A DNA stretch of 32,905 bases from the IMG/VR virus record IMGVR_UViG_3300030090_003065, positions 1-32,905 of that record; one strand, 5' to 3'. Below the pieces are notes generated by a model. The model searched no databases and was not told where the DNA came from. It saw only the letters and a list, made by a program, of their open reading frames with translations. This document shows positions 14,598-20,058 of the stretch, piece after piece. Both the position numbers and the translations under genes were made by a program. Source of the stretch: a virus. How positions within the stretch are numbered: position 1 is the first letter of the stretch; each line of letters opens with the position of its first letter.

Positions 14598-14891
14598 ATG
14601 AGCAAATCACCCGCCGAAGAGCGATACTGGGCACTAGTGTCGCGGTTGGAGGAGGTCGAGGTTGAGGTCGAAGAACAGCGCGGACTACGCCGACACGACA
14701 TCTATCTCACAGACGGCGCTATTGATTGGGAGAACACCGCCGACAGCACGGATGCAGAAGGCAAGCCATTGGTCGAGGGTACTGACGCTTGGTGGCAAAT
14801 GATGTACGCACAAGCCGTGTCTATGGCCGGTGACGAAGCGAAAGAGCAGAACATTGATATCAACTCGTACTTCGCAAAACCGATCTACTAA
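14598..14891 (+). CDS. Accessory protein of unknown function (97 aa)
   Basis: First gene of the rightward accessory block. The ATG follows AAAAGGAGAAAAAA. The protein is acidic, with a Glu/Val-rich helix near residues 15-27 (LEEVEVEVEEQRG) and a Trp-containing second half (GTDAWWQMMYAQAVSMAG). It has no Cys pairs, signal or membrane segment. The stop codon lies within the next palindrome copy. No family recognised. Confidence 0.75.
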   Translation: MSKSPAEERYWALVSRLEEVEVEVEEQRGLRRHDIYLTDGAIDWENTADSTDAEGKPLVEGTDAWWQMMYAQAVSMAGDEAKEQNIDINSYFAKPIY

Positions 14892-14900
14892 TAATTAGTT
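14886..14900. repeat. Dispersed palindrome copy 6 (TACTAATAATTAGTT)
   Basis: One mismatch at the first base. The last codons of the 97-aa gene (TAC TAA) form its left arm, so the site and the stop codon overlap. Confidence 0.85.
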
Positions 14901-14907
14901 AAGTTGA

Positions 14908-14935
14908 CCCCCCTCTTGGTAACTCTTGAGGGGGG
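14908..14935. other. Strong C/G hairpin upstream of a promoter
   Basis: CCCCCCTC and GAGGGGGG form an 8-bp stem around a 12-base loop. GTTGAC flanks both arms (14903-14908 and 14935-14940), the right copy forming the -35 of the next promoter. No T-run follows, so it is either a weak terminator for the 97-aa gene or an operator over the -35 box. Confidence 0.5.
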
Positions 14936-14964
14936 TTGACGTTTGTATTGATATCTGTTAGCTT
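14936..14964 (+). promoter_or_regulatory. Promoter before the 85-aa gene
   Basis: TTGACG, 17 bp, TAGCTT. A second TTGATA lies 12 bp after the first hexamer start. Confidence 0.65.
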
Positions 14965-14996
14965 TAATATGTTAAAGAATGCCTAGTAACTAGCCC

Positions 14997-15011
14997 AACT
15001 AATAATTAGTT
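14997..15011. repeat. Dispersed palindrome copy 7 (AACTAATAATTAGTT)
   Basis: Perfect copy between promoter and Shine-Dalgarno of the 85-aa gene. Confidence 0.9.
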
Positions 15012-15034
15012 GGCTTCAAAAAAGGAAACGGATC

Positions 15035-15292
15035 ATGAAAACTTACAGACTCAGCAGTAACCCGCTCGTGTACACGCCGGGAATTCTGGTCTGGTGGCAG
15101 GGAATGGCTCAGGATGACATGGACCAAGCCATGCACCAGTTTGGCTCCGCGTTTCCTACCGTGCCCGAAGCGGTGCGGGAGGATGTATTGACGGGTGCGC
15201 TACCCGTAGAGGTTGAGGATGAAAGCGTGATCATAGCGGTGCCGGAAGATCATCGCTGTTGGAAAAATTGGGAATCCTTTAACCGGATGTAA
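15035..15292 (+). CDS. Accessory protein of unknown function (85 aa)
   Basis: The ATG at 15035 follows AAAAAAGGAAACGG. The protein starts MKTYRLSSNPLVYTPGILVW, has an acidic middle (VPEAVREDVLTGALPVEVED) and ends in an aromatic stretch (CWKNWESFNRM). It is a compact soluble protein with no known motif. It shares the promoter-palindrome-leader cassette with its neighbours. Confidence 0.75.
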   Translation: MKTYRLSSNPLVYTPGILVWWQGMAQDDMDQAMHQFGSAFPTVPEAVREDVLTGALPVEVEDESVIIAVPEDHRCWKNWESFNRM

Positions 15293-15295
15293 TCC

Positions 15296-15310
15296 AACTA
15301 ATAATTAGTT
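15296..15310. repeat. Dispersed palindrome copy 8 (AACTAATAATTAGTT)
   Basis: Perfect copy four bases after the stop of the 85-aa gene; no separate promoter precedes it. Confidence 0.9.
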
Positions 15311-15322
15311 GAAAGGGAGAAA

Positions 15323-15673
15323 ATGATGAAGACGACTTGGTGGACTCAGGCACGAAAGTTTATCGTGGTGTACGTTTGCAGGGAGCCGGATGAGAAAGCG
15401 CATTGGGCGCGACCGCACGCAAAAAAATTGCCGTGGCGTTACGTTGTTTTTGATGACTCTGAGATTAGTCTAGATATCATCGACCACATCAACAAGCATA
15501 TGGTCGATGGGAAGGGAGATGTCTTCAGGGTTGTGGGCACCTATGACACGCACGAGAGTGCTATTGATGGGGCTTGGGCTGACAATACCCTGCAACATCA
15601 ACAGGCTCGCGATGAGGCCGAGGCGCGTCTAGATGTGGGCCGATACATGGATGACAACTATGCATCGTGGTAG
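15323..15673 (+). CDS. Accessory protein of unknown function (116 aa)
   Basis: Two adjacent ATG codons at 15323 and 15326 follow AAAGGGAGAAA. The N-terminal half is basic and Trp-rich (TTWWTQARKFIVVYVCREPD, then KKLPWRYVVFDD). The second half is acidic with an Ala/Glu/Arg helix (QARDEAEARLDVGRYMDD). The beta-strand pattern followed by helices looks like a small alpha/beta fold. No family recognised. It is co-transcribed with the 85-aa gene. Confidence 0.75.
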   Translation: MMKTTWWTQARKFIVVYVCREPDEKAHWARPHAKKLPWRYVVFDDSEISLDIIDHINKHMVDGKGDVFRVVGTYDTHESAIDGAWADNTLQHQQARDEAEARLDVGRYMDDNYASW

Positions 15674-15696
15674 CCTTGTCGGATAGTTGATGGGTG

Positions 15697-15725
15697 TTGA
15701 CAAACATCTTGACATCTATTAGCTT
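15697..15725 (+). promoter_or_regulatory. Promoter directly upstream of the tmRNA-like RNA
   Basis: TTGACA, 17 bp, TAGCTT. The same segment also holds a second TTGACA (15709-15714) with TAGGAT (15733-15738) 18 bp later, whose start site would fall at about 15746, exactly the first G of the RNA's acceptor stem. Confidence 0.7.
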
Positions 15726-15745
15726 TAGTGTGTAGGATGAAGTAC

Positions 15746-15825
15746 GGGGGTGAGAACAGGTTTCGACATCTCGAAGGACCCGCAAGGGTACGGGATGGAC
15801 CTCGGTTCGAGTCCGAGCACCTCCA
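15746..15825 (+). ncRNA. tmRNA-like RNA with tRNA-like domain but no messenger part (about 80 nt)
   Basis: tmRNA frees stalled ribosomes by acting as alanyl-tRNA and then as a short message. Here the tRNA-like parts are complete. Acceptor stem GGGGGTG (15746-15752) pairs with CACCTCC (15818-15824), with a wobble at the third pair (G3-U70), and A15825 is the discriminator; both are alanine identity elements. CAGGTTTCGACAT matches the conserved D-loop segment of tmRNA. CATCTCG (15767-15773) pairs with CGGGATG (15791-15797) like helix P2 and is capped by ACCC-GCAA-GGGT. GGAC precedes a perfect T-arm (CTCGG, TTCGAGT, CCGAG). There is no anticodon arm, tag reading frame or pseudoknot. CCA is not encoded (CTA follows). 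The structure is seen; charging and function are inferred. Confidence 0.8.
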
Positions 15826-15838
15826 CTAATAATTAGTT
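15824..15838. repeat. Dispersed palindrome copy 9 (CACTAATAATTAGTT)
   Basis: One mismatch at the first base. It begins on the last base of the acceptor stem, so the 3' end of the tmRNA-like RNA and the palindrome touch. Confidence 0.85.
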
Positions 15839-15859
15839 CACCGCCAAAAAGGAGGCCTC

Positions 15860-16114
15860 ATGGCTTGGCGTAGAGATGTAGGGATGTATGTCGATCTCTT
15901 TAGTGAGATCAAAAGAGAACACTTGACCGTGTGGCTGAAGGCTAGACAAGCCAACAGCGTAAACTCAGCGTACTGGGCGTTGAAGCACGCGCTACCGGAC
16001 GCGCATATACCGCGCCCTGCCGTACGATTGAAGGCGCATCAAGAAAAGTTTCTCAGCACCACAGGGCAGTACACCTTGGGTTGTTCGGACCCAAGGGATC
16101 TTTCACACAACTAA
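15860..16114 (+). CDS. Accessory protein of unknown function (84 aa)
   Basis: The ATG follows AAAAAGGAGGCCTC. The protein is basic and helical in the first half (VDLFSEIKREHLTVWLKARQ) with a Trp/Ala helix (VNSAYWALKHALPDAHIPRP), and ends in a polar segment. It lies directly downstream of the tmRNA-like RNA and is probably on the same transcript, which makes a functional link with that RNA worth testing. No domain recognised. Confidence 0.75.
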   Translation: MAWRRDVGMYVDLFSEIKREHLTVWLKARQANSVNSAYWALKHALPDAHIPRPAVRLKAHQEKFLSTTGQYTLGCSDPRDLSHN

Positions 16115-16123
16115 TAATTAGTT
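16109..16123. repeat. Dispersed palindrome copy 10 (AACTAATAATTAGTT)
   Basis: Perfect copy; the stop codon of the 84-aa gene (AAC TAA) forms its left arm. Confidence 0.9.
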
Positions 16124-16138
16124 GAAAGGAAAAGAACC

Positions 16139-16519
16139 ATGAACCATACAGTACAGTATTGGGTTGGTTGGGTTAGTGGGCGCAATAGCAAGCCCAGTCC
16201 GGTCCACCGACCCGTCACCATTGATGTCGGGGACGGTGATCGTCCGAACGGTGTACGCATCACACTACCGAACGGACTAACAACGTCAATCCAGTGGGGA
16301 ACGGGCAATTACTGCTCTCGTAGGGGTCACGCGATGGCATATGAGGACCACTATGATGCAGCGGGTTCCGTTGACGCTGAGGTCGCAATCTGGAACAAAG
16401 ATGATGAGTGGTATCGTCTATCGGAACATCGCGAAGTTATCGGATGGCAGAGTGTTGCCGAGGTTGAAAAGCTGTTGGATAAAGCCAGTCTGGATATAAA
16501 TTTCGCTCCCCGCTGTTAA
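16139..16519 (+). CDS. Accessory protein of unknown function (126 aa)
   Basis: The ATG follows GAAAGGAAAAGAACC. The sequence is beta-rich at the start (MNHTVQYWVGWVSG, then GVRITLPNGLTTSIQWGTGN) and acidic later, with DDEWYRLSEHREVIGWQSVA near the end. There is no signal or membrane segment. No family recognised. It shares the palindrome leader with its neighbours and ends just before the next promoter. Confidence 0.75.
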   Translation: MNHTVQYWVGWVSGRNSKPSPVHRPVTIDVGDGDRPNGVRITLPNGLTTSIQWGTGNYCSRRGHAMAYEDHYDAAGSVDAEVAIWNKDDEWYRLSEHREVIGWQSVAEVEKLLDKASLDINFAPRC

Positions 16520-16532
16520 TGGTTGAGGGGTG

Positions 16533-16561
16533 TTGACATATATGTTGACATTCATTAGCTT
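16533..16561 (+). promoter_or_regulatory. Promoter before the zinc-ribbon gene
   Basis: TTGACA, 17 bp, TAGCTT, nearly identical to the promoter at 15697, including the inner TTGACA and the downstream TAGTGTGTAGGATGAA. Confidence 0.7.
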
Positions 16562-16583
16562 TAGTGTGTAGGATGAAACGCAT

Positions 16584-16598
16584 CACTAATTATTAGTT
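16584..16598. repeat. Dispersed palindrome copy 11 (CACTAATTATTAGTT)
   Basis: One mismatch at the first base; followed by GACTAAAAAAAGGAAA, the typical leader. Confidence 0.85.
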
Positions 16599-16620
16599 GA
16601 CTAAAAAAAGGAAAACCATC

Positions 16621-16821
16621 ATGGCCGGAACAATTAGTACCGAGCAAGTCATCGACGCTTACGAACGCTCAACGTATGGGCTAGAGAATATTGGAATCTG
16701 CACCGCTTGCGGTTATGAGCAAGACGGGTGTGAGCCTGACGCTGAAAACTATGAGTGCGAAGATTGTGGAGAGCGCAAGGTGCAGGGCACCATGAATTTG
16801 TTAATCGGAATTGCGTTCTAG
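16621..16821 (+). CDS. Zinc-ribbon protein (66 aa)
   Basis: I use the ATG at 16621, after AAAAAAAGGAAAACC; an upstream start would include the leader. The middle has two CxxC knuckles, ICTACGYEQDG and CEDCGE, separated by CEPDAENYE, which is a compact zinc ribbon. Similar short phage proteins with a Cys-Thr-x-Cys-Gly and Glu-Pro-Asp-Ala pattern are known to me only as hypothetical. It may bind nucleic acid or a host protein. Confidence 0.8.
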   Translation: MAGTISTEQVIDAYERSTYGLENIGICTACGYEQDGCEPDAENYECEDCGERKVQGTMNLLIGIAF

Positions 16822-16824
16822 CAT

Positions 16825-16839
16825 CACTAATTATTAGTT
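16825..16839. repeat. Dispersed palindrome copy 12 (CACTAATTATTAGTT)
   Basis: One mismatch at the first base, four bases after the zinc-ribbon stop codon. Confidence 0.85.
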
Positions 16840-16861
16840 GACCCAAAAGGGAGGGAACAAC

Positions 16862-17680
16862 GTGGAACACTTGTTCACGAAAACAGGACGGGCACGATAC
16901 AATTCGGTGGTGGCCTATGAAGGGCCATCTCGAATCGATGGCAAGCCAATTGTGGTATTTGTTACAGGGCTTCGAGCCTCTAACAATTCCAAGACTGGCA
17001 ATATGGTTCAGTCTCACATTGTCCGGTCGGACATGAGCCCGATGGAAGCGCTCAAGACTGGCGGTGATGCGTCGATTTGTGGTGCGTGTCCATTGCGCCC
17101 ACAAGGGTACGATGGCGTAAAGTACTGGGACCGTGGGTGTTACGTTAATGCCGGTCAGGCACCCCTTGCGCTCTATCGGGCATATGTAGCGGGTAACATT
17201 CCCAAGGTAACGCCATCCGAATTGTCGGCTCTGACTACGGGTAGGATGACTAGGCTTGGTAGCTACGGTGATCCGGCGGCGGTGCCCATGTGGGTATGGG
17301 AGGCGTTCACCCGCTACGCCAAGGGTCATACAGGATACACACACCAATGGCGTAGCCCTAAGCTAAGGGATGTCTTGAAGTGGTGTCAGGTGTCGGCAGA
17401 CTCGCCCGAGGATGCTATATCGGCCCGTCGTGCGGGTGTGGGTAGCTTCCGGGTCACGAGACCGAACGAAGAGGTGATGTCTTTCGAGACTGTGTGTCCT
17501 GCATCGGAAGAGGCCGGACGGGTGGCAACGTGTCAGGATTGCGGTATGTGCTCAGGCCTAGACGGTGCGTCGGTAGTGATCGCTCCGCATGGCATCGGTA
17601 AGGGTAGCGTTCGCAAGAACAATCGTAGGGCCGTGGATCTCCCCGTGTTGAATGAGGCACGGGCCGAGGCTCACAACTAA
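16862..17680 (+). CDS. Conserved Cys-rich phage protein (272 aa)
   Basis: Translation starts at the GTG at 16862, six bases after AAAAGGGAGGG. Recognisable pieces are GNMVQSHIVRSDMSPMEALK, then DASICGACPLRP, RGCYVNAGQAPL, then RLGSYGDPAAVPMWVW, TGYTHQW, FRVTRPNEEVM, CPASEEAG and CQDCGMCSGLD. This pattern defines a family common in phages and without an assigned function to my knowledge. Eight or more Cys in CxxC-type pairs suggest zinc or an iron-sulfur cluster. It is the longest gene of the accessory block and its stop codon lies in the next palindrome. Confidence 0.85.
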   Translation: MEHLFTKTGRARYNSVVAYEGPSRIDGKPIVVFVTGLRASNNSKTGNMVQSHIVRSDMSPMEALKTGGDASICGACPLRPQGYDGVKYWDRGCYVNAGQAPLALYRAYVAGNIPKVTPSELSALTTGRMTRLGSYGDPAAVPMWVWEAFTRYAKGHTGYTHQWRSPKLRDVLKWCQVSADSPEDAISARRAGVGSFRVTRPNEEVMSFETVCPASEEAGRVATCQDCGMCSGLDGASVVIAPHGIGKGSVRKNNRRAVDLPVLNEARAEAHN

Positions 17681-17689
17681 TTATTAGTT
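17675..17689. repeat. Dispersed palindrome copy 13 (AACTAATTATTAGTT)
   Basis: Perfect copy; the last codon and stop (AAC TAA) of the 272-aa gene form its left arm. Confidence 0.9.
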
Positions 17690-17710
17690 GACTTAAAAAA
17701 GGAAAGTAAA

Positions 17711-17881
17711 ATGCTTAACGCCGGAAAAGTAAAAAAGATAAGGGGGCCGTTCGGCATCAGGCTGATCATCGCCCCTCGCGAAGCGGTTCCACACATAGGC
17801 AGGTTCGGAGCAAGGAGGACACCGCTTATGGGTGGTTACGTTCGCAGAGTTGGACGCCTATTGATTCTTTCGAGTCATTAA
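17711..17881 (+). CDS. Small basic protein (56 aa)
   Basis: This short frame starts at an ATG after TTAAAAAAGGAAAGTAAA, the same leader as its neighbours, which is the main argument that it is real. It reads MLNAGKVKKIRGPFGIRLII, continues to a basic middle (GRFGARRTP) and ends VGRLLILSSH. Arg, Lys and Gly dominate. No family recognised; it could bind nucleic acid. Confidence 0.65.
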   Translation: MLNAGKVKKIRGPFGIRLIIAPREAVPHIGRFGARRTPLMGGYVRRVGRLLILSSH

Positions 17882-17903
17882 ACAATGTGATAGTTGATGG
17901 GGG

Positions 17904-17931
17904 TTGACACCATATTGATTCCTATTAGCTT
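17904..17931 (+). promoter_or_regulatory. Promoter before the 128-aa gene
   Basis: TTGACA, 16 bp, TAGCTT, followed by TTGGTATGTAGGATG as in the other family members. Confidence 0.65.
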
Positions 17932-17953
17932 TGGTATGTAGGATGCAGTGCTT

Positions 17954-17968
17954 CACTAATTATTAGTT
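17954..17968. repeat. Dispersed palindrome copy 14 (CACTAATTATTAGTT)
   Basis: One mismatch at the first base; followed by GACTTAAAAAAGGAAA. Confidence 0.85.
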
Positions 17969-17989
17969 GACTTAAAAAAGGAAAGAGGC

Positions 17990-18376
17990 ATGGCCAAGGT
18001 TACTTTCACGAAGCTCGACAACGGCGGAATGTGGGATGAGCCAAAGAATCAAGAGATTTACGTTGACGGGGTTTGGCTTGGGACCATCTCGCAAGAATTG
18101 GGCACGCTGTACGAGGAGTTATTCGTAATTGGATACAGTGTGGATCTATTTGGCTGCGAAGCCTTAGAGGATGAGTCTTTTAGTCTACGAGTAAGGGGTG
18201 TGTTTGTGAGAGGGAATTACCAACTCAACCGCCAACCGCCAAAAGGTTCTGCTAGGAAATTACACACAGACGCTAAGAACAGAGTGCGCGAGATCGTCGC
18301 AAACTTCGAGGGCCTCGACGAGTGGCTCGCCAGCGAGCGCAAGCTCATCGCAGACAGGGAGGTGGCAAGACCTTAA
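17990..18376 (+). CDS. Accessory protein of unknown function (128 aa)
   Basis: The ATG follows TTAAAAAAGGAAAGAGGC. The first half looks like a beta sheet (MAKVTFTKLDNGGMW, EIYVDGVWLGTISQE, VIGYSVDLFG), the second half is basic then helical (QPPKGSARKLHTDAKNRVRE, LDEWLASERKLIADRE). It ends about 20 bases before the next promoter. No family recognised. Confidence 0.75.
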   Translation: MAKVTFTKLDNGGMWDEPKNQEIYVDGVWLGTISQELGTLYEELFVIGYSVDLFGCEALEDESFSLRVRGVFVRGNYQLNRQPPKGSARKLHTDAKNRVREIVANFEGLDEWLASERKLIADREVARP

Positions 18377-18396
18377 AGGATGGTGATTGACAGGGG

Positions 18397-18425
18397 TTGA
18401 CACTATGTTGATCCTTAACTAATTA
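18397..18425 (+). promoter_or_regulatory. Promoter whose -10 overlaps the palindrome
   Basis: TTGACA, 17 bp, then TAATTA, which is the centre of the palindrome at 18417. Here the palindrome replaces the usual TAGCTT box, so a protein on the palindrome would compete directly with RNA polymerase. Confidence 0.5.
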
Positions 18426-18431
18426 TTAGTT
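18417..18431. repeat. Dispersed palindrome copy 15 (AACTAATTATTAGTT)
   Basis: Perfect copy overlapping the predicted -10 position of the promoter at 18397. Confidence 0.9.
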
Positions 18432-18453
18432 GACTTCAAAAAGGAAACGAAAA

Positions 18454-18849
18454 ATGAGAAGAGATCAGGAAATCAACGTGGCGGGGCCATCCACGATAAA
18501 CTTCGGCGTGGATGCCATGGCACTATGGGAGGCGGTGCTAGAGGCAGTTAATCACAGGGGCTTTGAGCGCGACGGGAACGCTGTCTGGATAAGTGCCAGC
18601 GTTACAACCCTTATATCCGATTGGATCGATAAGGACTCAAGACATGTACAAGAGTCGCTTTGCCATCTCATTCCAAACGCGAGACGGCTACATAGAACCC
18701 ACTCAATCTTCTATACTGATCAATCTTGGGACGTTGGCTTTTGCCCTTGGTTCATCGAACACGCTATTGACTGGACAGACATTACAATCAAGACCAAGTA
18801 CATAGACCTTATCGTGGAACAATACAACAGGGAGCAGAGCGATGGCTAA
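18454..18849 (+). CDS. Accessory protein of unknown function (131 aa)
   Basis: I start at the ATG at 18454, after CTTCAAAAAGGAAACGAAAA; upstream in-frame codons belong to the leader. The protein is mixed alpha/beta with a Trp-containing middle (GNAVWISASVTTLISDWIDK) and aromatic C-terminal half (DVGFCPWFIEHAIDWTDITI). No known motif. Its stop overlaps the start of the next gene by eight bases, so the two are probably coupled. Confidence 0.75.
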   Translation: MRRDQEINVAGPSTINFGVDAMALWEAVLEAVNHRGFERDGNAVWISASVTTLISDWIDKDSRHVQESLCHLIPNARRLHRTHSIFYTDQSWDVGFCPWFIEHAIDWTDITIKTKYIDLIVEQYNREQSDG

Positions 18850-19054
18850 GTTTACAGTTGAGGTTGTAACAAAAAATTACTGGACAGTGGAAGTTGAAGC
18901 TGACGACGAGCATATGGCAAACGACTTGGCGTGTGATATATGCCAAGTAGAACTCAGGGCTGTCAACGAAAAACTAAAGCTTCCTACTTTAAAATATATA
19001 GACAGTGAGTGGGAGTTTTATCCAAGTCTTACAAAGGAGAGCAACGATGGCTAA
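18842..19054 (+). CDS. Small paired accessory protein A (70 aa)
   Basis: It begins MAKFTVEVVTKNYWTVEVEA, closely matching the start of the next gene (MAKHTVKIIETHVWTVVVDA), so the two are tandem duplicates that have since diverged. A Cys pair lies in LACDICQVE and the C-terminus is acidic. The start follows GGGAGCAGAGCG inside the previous gene. Small beta-strand-first proteins of this type have no assigned role that I know. Confidence 0.72.
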   Translation: MAKFTVEVVTKNYWTVEVEADDEHMANDLACDICQVELRAVNEKLKLPTLKYIDSEWEFYPSLTKESNDG

Positions 19055-19352
19055 ACATACAGTGAAGATCATTGAGACCCATGTGTGGACAGTGGTAGTG
19101 GATGCTCCGACGCCCGAGGATGCCGAGGAGGCGGTGATGCAGAAGTTTGCTCATATCACCCTTAGCTATCCCGAAAACCCTGACACGGTTTACGAGAAGA
19201 TTGAGGAGAACGTCCCTCACGCTATATCGGCGGGGCTTCGTCCCCTAGTGTCCGAGGAGTCTCAACACTGGGAAGAGGTAGGGCTTGTCAAAGAGATCTC
19301 CGAGTCGTTGCAGTTCGGAGGCAGTGAACGAGAGTATGAACAAGCTAAGTAA
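19047..19352 (+). CDS. Small paired accessory protein B (101 aa)
   Basis: The ATG at 19047 follows AAAGGAGAGCAACG and overlaps the end of its paralog by eight bases. After the shared N-terminal strands, the sequence has an Ala/Glu-rich helix (PTPEDAEEAVMQKFAHI) and an acidic second half not present in the paralog. The stop codon lies at the foot of the long RNA stem that follows. Confidence 0.75.
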   Translation: MAKHTVKIIETHVWTVVVDAPTPEDAEEAVMQKFAHITLSYPENPDTVYEKIEENVPHAISAGLRPLVSEESQHWEEVGLVKEISESLQFGGSEREYEQAK

Positions 19353-19467
19353 AGCTTACGGTCTGTGATTATGGACGGAGAGAACAGGTGCGTCCAGCCC
19401 TGCGAAGTTAGGATCGCTTCGCAGTTTAAAGTAACAAGAAAACCCGTAATCACAGATTGTAAAGCTT
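19352..19467 (+). ncRNA. Candidate structured RNA, three-way junction (about 116 nt)
   Basis: A long outer stem closes the element: 19352-19372 pairs with 19446-19467 (about 20 bp with two G-T pairs and one bulged A, including TCTGTGATTA with TAATCACAGA). Inside it are two hairpins: GGACG/CGTCC (19373-19377, 19391-19395) and CTGCGAAG/CTTCGCAG (19400-19407, 19417-19424). A single-stranded A-rich run follows (19425-19443). No T-run follows, so it is not a simple terminator. Whether it is an independent RNA or a cis element of the surrounding genes is open. Confidence 0.65.
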
Positions 19468-19481
19468 ACTAATTATTAGTT
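19467..19481. repeat. Dispersed palindrome copy 16 (TACTAATTATTAGTT)
   Basis: One mismatch at the first base; directly abuts the 3' strand of the structured RNA stem. Confidence 0.85.
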
Positions 19482-19503
19482 GACTAAAAAAAAGGAGAGA
19501 GAC

Positions 19504-19752
19504 ATGGCGGGTACAATTGACTGCCTTGCATTCATGCAAAGCTCAACCGCAAGGCGTATGGGATACTTGAAAAGCCAGTATCTGGGGCCTAACAACACTG
19601 ACGACTGGCTGTCAGGTATGACAATAGAGCACAGGCTACCACAGACTGCGCGTCACGCACTAGCCAAGTATGTGCCGAGTGACGCTGAGATGAAAGCAAT
19701 TAGAAAGTTACGCATAGCTAAATACCCTAACAGGCAGAATCACAATGACTAA
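19504..19752 (+). CDS. Accessory protein of unknown function (82 aa)
   Basis: The ATG at 19504 follows AAAAAAAAGGAGAGAGAC. The protein is basic with a Met/Ser-rich start (MAGTIDCLAFMQSSTARRMG) and helical C-terminal half (RHALAKYVPSDAEMKAIRKL). Its stop overlaps the next start by eight bases. It lies directly downstream of the structured RNA and palindrome. No family recognised. Confidence 0.75.
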   Translation: MAGTIDCLAFMQSSTARRMGYLKSQYLGPNNTDDWLSGMTIEHRLPQTARHALAKYVPSDAEMKAIRKLRIAKYPNRQNHND

Positions 19753-19972
19753 GTCACGCCAAGAAATTCGTTCAGCGTCCATACGCTTGGACCAAGACAT
19801 CCTAGAAGTAAAAGAACAAATCCACGAACTAAACGAACTACTAATGACAGTCGATAAGTGGGACGTTCTGGACGCCAGATACGCCAACAGGGCCGAGGTC
19901 TACGATGAGAAACTAAGTAAACAGGAACTACTAGAAGAGCTTTTTGAAAGAAGGGACAGTAACAATGGCTAA
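19745..19972 (+). CDS. Coiled-coil accessory protein (75 aa)
   Basis: Nearly the whole protein is a charged helix with heptad-like Leu/Ile spacing (IRLDQDILEVKEQIHELNEL, then LLMTVDKWDVLDARYANRAE, KQELLEELFERRDS). It probably forms a coiled-coil dimer or binds a helical partner. The overlap with the previous stop suggests translational coupling. Confidence 0.72.
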   Translation: MTKSRQEIRSASIRLDQDILEVKEQIHELNELLMTVDKWDVLDARYANRAEVYDEKLSKQELLEELFERRDSNNG

Positions 19973-20009
19973 TCGTAAACCGCAACGGGTTCACTGTCAG
20001 GGTAACTAA
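19965..20009 (+). CDS. Possible very short peptide (14 aa)
   Basis: ATG at 19965 within the end of the previous gene encodes MANRKPQRVHCQGN. Only its position and basic composition support it; it may be a decayed gene start. Confidence 0.2.
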   Translation: MANRKPQRVHCQGN

Positions 20010-20018
20010 ATATTAATC

Positions 20019-20033
20019 AACTAATAATTAGTT
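20019..20033. repeat. Dispersed palindrome copy 17 (AACTAATAATTAGTT)
   Basis: Perfect copy before the Trp-rich gene; the only central-A copy to the right of 16.5 kb. Confidence 0.9.
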
Positions 20034-20058
20034 AACCCAAAAACAAAGGAGCATAAAC

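Noticed and set aside
15746-15825. Ordinary tRNA
   Set aside because: There is no D-stem or 5-bp anticodon arm with a 7-base loop, while the D-loop segment and the GGAC before the T-arm match tmRNA.
15746-15838. Attachment site left by integration in a host tmRNA gene
   Set aside because: Attachment cores normally copy only the 3' end of the host gene, whereas both ends of the RNA fold are here, and no integrase is seen. It cannot be fully excluded.
16649-17347. 232-aa minus-strand open frame
   Set aside because: It lies opposite the conserved Cys-rich protein and zinc ribbon genes and has no leader or recognisable motif.
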